Shown here: positions 60,701 to 64,000 of the stretch, piece after piece | Layout: every line of letters begins with the position of its first letter | How positions within the stretch are numbered: position 1 is the stretch's first letter | NCBI RefSeq assembly: GCF_035083965.1 | Contig: NC_089722.1 | Coordinates: 17,519,142-17,583,141 of the forward strand | Length of the DNA stretch: 64,000 bases | Direction: 5' to 3' | Source of the DNA: Branchiostoma lanceolatum | Taxonomy: Eukaryota; Chordata; Leptocardii; Amphioxiformes; Branchiostomatidae | Notes under the pieces: generated by a model | What the model saw: only the letters and a program-made list of their open reading frames with translations | What the model was told of the DNA's origin: nothing | Databases searched by the model: none | Position numbers and translations under genes: made by a program

Positions 60701-63416
60701 AGTACCCATTTTCACTTCAGTCAAGTTAGGAAATACAAAAAGTATTTGTAAAATGCCATTCCCAAGGGCACACAATTGGGCTCTGCTGGGGATTTGAACC
60801 CAGCAGAACCTTTAGATTCTAAGTCAACAACCATAACCGCAAGACTACCTTTCCAATTTTCAGGTTCAGCTCAAACACAAGCCGCCGGCGCTCGCTAACG
60901 AGTTCTACGCTGTGGAGCTGACTGTGGAGAGCCAGGAAGACGACGAGATCACCGAGGTCTCTCTCCACGTCGGGCTAAAAGACGGGCAGGACACGTCCCT
61001 GGAGAGCACCACGCACATCTGCTTTGACGCCCCGACCCAGGAGGACGCAGAGACGTTCATCGACAAGCCGCAGCCCCAGGCCCCGGGGCTGAGCGTAGGG
61101 ACGCTGAAGAGCGGGGAGAAGGTGACCAGGACGATGTACATGCGCTGTCTGCAGGTGGGACAGAGGATGCTGAGTGTCAGGGTGGTCTACAACATACAGG
61201 TGAGATGGGACTTGTTTATTTTGCATAACTGGTAAATTGCCTTTAGTCGTAGCACAGCAGTTTCATTTTTTAAAATTTTTTAATGTGGGTCAATACTTTT
61301 AATTCTTTAGATACCGCTTTCACTTTTCACATACAACCCACGATTCCGTCGCTAGCTGCATAGGTACTAAAGTGTCACAAGATGATATAGAACTCGCGGT
61401 TCTAATCGAGAAATAGTGCTTCATGATAAAAATGACATAACATAAAATGGACCAAACCATTAAAGTCTGGAACCATCATTAACAATTATCCAGTATAATG
61501 GCACATCCCTACACGATTAATCGCCAAATACAACAAAATAAACCAGGATAGTAATTGTTTGTGATTTCACACCTTACATCAAGATCCATTTCATGCATCT
61601 ATCTTACAACTAAGCAGGTCACTTGCAAAGGAAATTAACAAACACCTCACCCACAATGTACACACTATTAGTTTCATACAGGAAATACAAGCTGTGCAGG
61701 AGAGATTACTGCGAAAGCAGAGAAAACAGAACCACCAGGAAAGTTTCAAGATTAATACAGTGACGAATATACCGTACATGTGTCTAACATGTCCGTCCCT
61801 TTTCCCCAGGTGAGTATAGGGAAGCAGGCGTCTCCTATCTGCTGCACGTGTGTGAAGGAGGAGATTGTGCCCATCAAGACCGTCATGCCCGTGGACGCCT
61901 CCATCCGCCTCAAGTCCCTCCTCATGGACGCGCTGGAACAGATCCATTACGACGAGCCCTTTCTGCTGCTCACCGACATCAGGTAAAATGTTTGTTTGTT
62001 TGTGTCTTTATTTACACTCGAAATAGCTCTATTCGGCCATCAGTGCCTCAAGTCCCTCCTCATGGATGCACTGGAACAGATACATTACGAAAAGCCCTTT
62101 CTGCTGCTCACCAACATCCACAAACTGCAGCATTTGTATATGAAATTTTCCTGGAAACTCATTCAGGATTCAAAAGGTTCCTTTTCTTTTGATTTAGACC
62201 TTGAAGTTTTCAGGTATCCAGATGCTTGACTGTACAGTTTGCAGCCAAGCAGCACTGAACTGAGCCTGAACTGAACTTCTCTTTTCAGCAATGTTTTTGC
62301 CTACTCTGTAGTAAGCTTCAACTTGATTCTGATGCCTCTTCGTTTCAATTTACAGCTGTGTCTCGCCGTGGTCGATCACCATCAGCTCCACGGAGCTTCA
62401 GCTAACGGAGGCGCTGAGACCGGCCACAGGACAGCTGGAGTCCCACATCCACAAGCTACAGCTCAACAAGAACGACCGGGCCAGCGACTGTTACTGTCTC
62501 ACTGCGCCACTCAATAAGATACATCAGGTAGGGCCATATCTAGTCAAGGCATTTGTTACCTCCGTGTATGGAGACTTTGTTTTCGGTACGTCTTTTTTGT
62601 AGTTAGTTGAATACACTGTCAGTAGAGTGGCAGGAAGTGAGTGGGAAGATGGTATCATTGGAAAGGTCAGGCTCACGGCAGCGTCAGGAGTTCAGCTGAG
62701 TTGGTAGAATTAGTCATTTATCAGACATGGCAGACATTCCAATGCATACTTTATTTAACTTCCATATAATCATTTCTTTTACACTACCAGGGGAGTGTCT
62801 TGATGGGCGAATACTCTATCCGATGGTGGCGTGTGGAAGTTGACTTCTGAAATACAACCACATGCAAATACAATACATACAGGGTGGTTAAATGTTCATA
62901 TGATACTTTCTTTTGCTCTACCAGGGGAGTGTTTCAATGGGAGAGTACTCTATACAAGTCATGCACATTGACTGCATGCGGATGCTGACGACTCAAATAA
63001 AACCACATACAAATACAAAGCATACAGATTGATGTAACCTTAGCCTGGGACCTCCTCCCCCCCTACTTTGCCCCTCGCGGGGTTATTTGGGGGTAATCGA
63101 AGTTGAAGTTGATGAACATTCATTCAGTCCTTTTTTTTCTGACCACCAGGGGAGTGTGTTGATGGGCGAGTACTCTATCCGCTGGCGGCGTGCAGACGCG
63201 GACGACTCCATCCCGTACGTGATGACGGTGCTGTCCCTCCCCGAAGTGCCGATCATGAACCTGCCCGTGATGGTGGAGATGGAGCTCCCGGCGCACGGCC
63301 GCGTGCGGGAGCCCCTGGGGATCACGTACGCGCTGCACAACCGCACGGCCACGGTGCAGGAGATGGAGGTGATGATGGAGCCCAGCGAAGCCTTCATGTT
63401 CTCAGGACACAAACAG
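48729..63416 (+). CDS. TRAPPC11: TRAPPC11 (foie gras), TRAPP vesicle-tethering subunit, 3' end outside window
   Basis: Fifteen exons: 48729-48929, 49373-49534, 49927-50108, 50518-50716, 51365-51589, 51982-52260, 52569-52742, 58368-58599, 59053-59245, 59690-59891, 60274-60474, 60864-61199, 61810-61982, 62356-62527 and 63150-63416. All phases agree, giving 1,066 codons. Human TRAPPC11 has 1,133, so about 70 codons are missing past the edge. The N-terminal part ([34 protein letters not shown]), the foie gras domain (about 255-520: [43 protein letters not shown]) and the start of the gryzun-like C-terminal region are conserved. The protein acts in TRAPPIII in ER-to-Golgi traffic, autophagy and N-glycosylation. 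Intron 7 (5.6 kb) holds a 5.2-kb transposon. Edges of exons 9, 13 and 15 are tandemly duplicated in adjacent introns. Confidence 0.96.
50160..50292 (-). mobile_element. tRNA-derived SINE head, minus strand
   Basis: On the minus strand it reads ggtggcaaggtggtcttgtg, then B box gggttcgaatccctgg, then tgttgtgccattgggaaagg. This is the least decayed head of the family in the window. It lies in TRAPPC11 intron 3. Confidence 0.8.
52981..53838. repeat. Foldback left block of the composite transposon
   Basis: cgtattcacgtgac...ggcggccatgttggtgttca at the left end is inversely repeated, with differences, at 53780-53838 (tgagcaccaacatggccgcc...gtcacgtgactgaata). The block could be a nested foldback MITE or a regulatory terminal region of the larger element. 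No credible gene lies between. Confidence 0.7.
53839..54301. repeat. 463-bp direct repeat, copy 1
   Basis: Matches 57704-58166 at a constant offset of 3,865 bp with no difference noticed on reading. It starts tacagggatgac and ends gggtaagccct. The two copies bracket both ORFs of the element. Confidence 0.93.
54923..57112 (+). CDS. Mutator-like (DDE-type) transposase candidate, 729 aa
   Basis: One uninterrupted frame, rich in Lys, Arg and Glu. An alternative start is M29 (55007), where the protein opens with a basic MPRKKK and then [11 protein letters not shown]. The order of motifs recalls the Mutator-like transposase domain common in invertebrate genomes: DARY (D296), C342-x2-C345 with H353-x-C355, HDGDGH (D392, D394), [11 protein letters not shown], then NRVESAN (E567) and SKSVPKNR. 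I propose D296, D394 and E567 as the acidic triad; this is inference from layout, not alignment. The C-terminus is strongly basic with NLS-like KRPRRK. It would act in the nucleus on the element's ends. It converges on the nuclease ORF, with 27 bp between stops. Confidence 0.6.
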   Translation: MSKTLYKLVKVSQGKSDFILACQRIGAIMPRKKKTSANRQRAQFQKGHAPWNHGRQVPRAEMEDPPKYQRPTEEQYELMASTDREGNPILDLARIAVEKSRPPLLRPKKEAQGKIDKLLQDETDESDEEDKIAGYRIWLAEAAIKACATSQREHDDRRLDPPCKELVRLSKRGEKIRGLASAETFVCTFCEYTSLAYKFYDEVEGDGPGQKIAVPNMALQVALFNNPIGPKNFREIAATLDLPVPSESGMQWVANKYSDIIEEENEEDMRRWGEKVKAANAATGKPADSPIKGEADARYQSPLSSGRGHKPGQPSSHAFGTFVENETNMKKILAVCLRNKLCSKCNLGIRTPHKCTANIARYAVIGDEAELGRQMGKQLAKNHLRVSHLVHDGDGHIVKGLSEVMEEETGEATKSLADTVHLSRRIARSVTTGKWSPQMWPGRTREERDRVQNRFGDDLKQRLEAEHKKAREKYGKDKDRMEEAMRKASNAIVNCYLDGDHTLCRAQSLACSGQDKRWGFSFFPDSTKENLCPNDSDREEMRKIVAKRLGEEALEATRYGLNTNRVESANRQFSKSVPKNRTLSRTLCGHYASAVHSANNGTAASILLKRQAAGLPPLSPRSPAADALKEMENNQCYKRAYNREAGTKRRRKARRVQLFKAYHATKVKERGHYKSEKEEEIPSKRPRRKATKKQPRGTSDHAYNRLDGEARPTWSKAKKTSQWSGEEDN
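57140..57535 (-). CDS. His-Me finger (I-PpoI-like) endonuclease, 131 aa
   Basis: Intact minus-strand frame from ATG at 57535. The motif [15 protein letters not shown] and what follows match the I-PpoI family position by position: catalytic H85; zinc ligands C28, C87, C92 and H97; metal-binding N106 (21 after the His, as H98-N119 in I-PpoI); and a second zinc site at C112, C118, H121 and C127. Spacing C28-H85 is 57, as C41-H98 in I-PpoI. The family nicks or cuts DNA with one metal ion. Homing-type nucleases of this kind are small and self-sufficient. Placed tail to tail with a transposase inside one transposon, it may help excision, targeting or copying; that role is inference. No intron or stop interrupts it. 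Confidence 0.8.
   Translation of the reverse strand: MAGSIADWQRKYKAKIEVRLQRHPTKSCMIWQGAKSSRSSGVYGVIAVSSFPGINLDNPTNRTVHRIYFMAVTGRMDLGNLDVSHLCHKSLCANIDHLSAEPRSVNNSRQRCNFNRVCRKHEGYPDCILED
57704..58166. repeat. 463-bp direct repeat, copy 2
   Basis: Matches 53839-54301 throughout. It ends 10 bp before the right terminus of the element, so it serves as the right subterminal region. Confidence 0.93.
59219..59390 (+). repeat. Tandem duplication of TRAPPC11 exon 9 3' edge
   Basis: The exon end and donor (tgtgtcagatgccccttccctatcag|gtatca) are followed by three diverged copies: gtgtgttaggtatcccttccca, gtgtgttaggacaggtgtccc and gtgttttaggtgccccgtc, the last ending tatcag|gtgaga. The copied donors at the second and fourth units are better than the authentic one. 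Confidence 0.85.
60650..60856 (-). mobile_element. tRNA-derived SINE, minus strand, abutting TRAPPC11 exon 12 acceptor
   Basis: On the minus strand: ggaaaggtagtcttgcggtt, B box tgggttcaaatccccagc, tgcccttgggaatggc, then tgaagtgaaaatgggtact. Its 5' end is 7 bp from the acceptor AG at 60862-60863, so the SINE supplies the upstream intron sequence. Confidence 0.75.
62045..62120 (+). repeat. Duplicate of TRAPPC11 exon 13 3' part
   Basis: gcctcaagtccctcctcatg...cagatacattacga...ctttctgctgctcaccaacatc repeats 61907-61982 138 bp downstream, with scattered substitutions. The copied donor is lost (atccacaaa instead of atcag|gtaaaa). Confidence 0.93.
62781..62995 (+). repeat. Two upstream copies of TRAPPC11 exon 15 5' edge
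   Basis: The acceptor and exon start (ccag|gggagtgtgttgatgggcga) are present at 62791 and 62925 before the authentic one at 63150. The first copy still reads [14 protein letters not shown] before a stop; the second is more decayed (gggagtgtttcaatgggaga). Confidence 0.93.
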
Positions 63417-63800
63417 GTTCGTTTGCTTGTGTGTCCATTGTAGTCATTCAGTGAAACTTTCATGTTCTCAGGACTCAAACAGGTCTTACATACTTGCTCT
63501 TACATGTATATCTGTGTGTGTGTTTGTTTTGTTTTTGGTGTGTCTGTTTACCAGTTTGTAATATGCTTGTGTGTCCATAGTCATTGAGCGAAGCCTTCAT
63601 GTCCTAAGGACACAAACTGGTCTTACAGACTTGTACTTATATCTGTGCTGCTTATTATCTCCATGCGTGGAGGTTTTGTTTTCTGTGTCTGTCTGTGTGT
63701 TTGTTTGTGTGTCCATAGTTATTTCTCAGGATACAAACAGGTTTTACATAAACTTTGTGTTTATTGCTTCATGTTCTCTGCACACAAACAAGTCTTACAA
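63380..63800 (+). repeat. Tandem copies of TRAPPC11 exon 15 3' edge
   Basis: The exon end gcgaagccttcatgttctca...cacaaacag|gtt recurs near 63445-63485 (ctttcatgttctcaggactc, aaacag|gtctta), 63585-63625 (gcgaagccttcatgtcctaa), 63715-63745 and 63770-63800, with growing divergence. At least two copies keep an intact donor. Confidence 0.88.
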
Positions 63801-63929
63801 CTTGCTCTTATAGCTATTCATTTATCTATTATGTTTGTCCAACAAAGTGGAAGGTATGGCGGAACAGGTGTTCCTTGACAAAGGTCACCTTTTCAAGACA
63901 GGCATACCGAAAATATCTGTGCTGCTTGA

Positions 63930-64000
63930 TTTGATTGATTTGATTCACTCACACTGGGAAAAAATCCCAGGCCTACTCTTTTGAATAAGTGTGATGTGTG
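63930..64000 (-). mobile_element. SINE tail fragment at window edge
   Basis: On the minus strand cacttattcaaaagagtagg and cccagtgtgagtgaatcaaa match the tail blocks of the SINE family at 18360-18650. Confidence 0.5.

Overview
The window is animal nuclear DNA: five intron-containing protein-coding genes with canonical GT-AG introns, long introns packed with small DNA transposons and SINEs, and no bacterial or organellar features. The proteins are close to vertebrate orthologues. Together with minisatellites that straddle exon borders and tRNA-derived SINEs, this points to an invertebrate deuterostome, most likely a cephalochordate (amphioxus, Branchiostoma). That assignment rests on recognition, not on a search.

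Layout. 1-5006: 3.66 identical copies of a 1,368-bp tandem repeat, ending 90 bp before the start codon of ELOB (elongin B, +, 5096-9201, 3 exons, 118 aa). 13558-19567: GLTP (glycolipid transfer protein, -, 5 exons, 207 aa), convergent with ELOB. 20252-21860: two large foldback transposons side by side, each with a 9-bp target duplication, between the divergent GLTP and EZH2. 22315-37480: EZH2 (PRC2 histone H3K27 methyltransferase, +, 18 coding exons, 783 aa). 42320-45208: a CCDC92-like coiled-coil gene (-, 3 coding exons, 401 aa), convergent with EZH2. 48729-63416: TRAPPC11 (+, 15 coding exons, 1,066 codons seen; the 3' end runs off the window).

Two things stand out. First, intron 7 of TRAPPC11 carries a 5.2-kb element (52981-58176) with an intact 729-codon Mutator-like transposase-type ORF on + and, tail to tail, an intact 131-codon His-Me finger nuclease on - whose metal, zinc and catalytic positions match the I-PpoI pattern. 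It also holds 463-bp direct repeats that look identical. Second, at least nine exon borders in EZH2 and TRAPPC11 (exon edge plus splice site) have been copied in tandem into the adjacent intron, in one case giving nine consecutive splice donors. ELOB, GLTP and CCDC92 show none. Other mobile remains include hAT-like and Harbinger-like MITEs, a decayed Helentron helicase in EZH2 intron 9 and several SINE copies.

The five genes have unrelated cell functions (ubiquitin ligase and elongation, lipid transfer, chromatin, centriole or cilium, vesicle tethering). They look like an ordinary stretch of chromosome, not a functional cluster.
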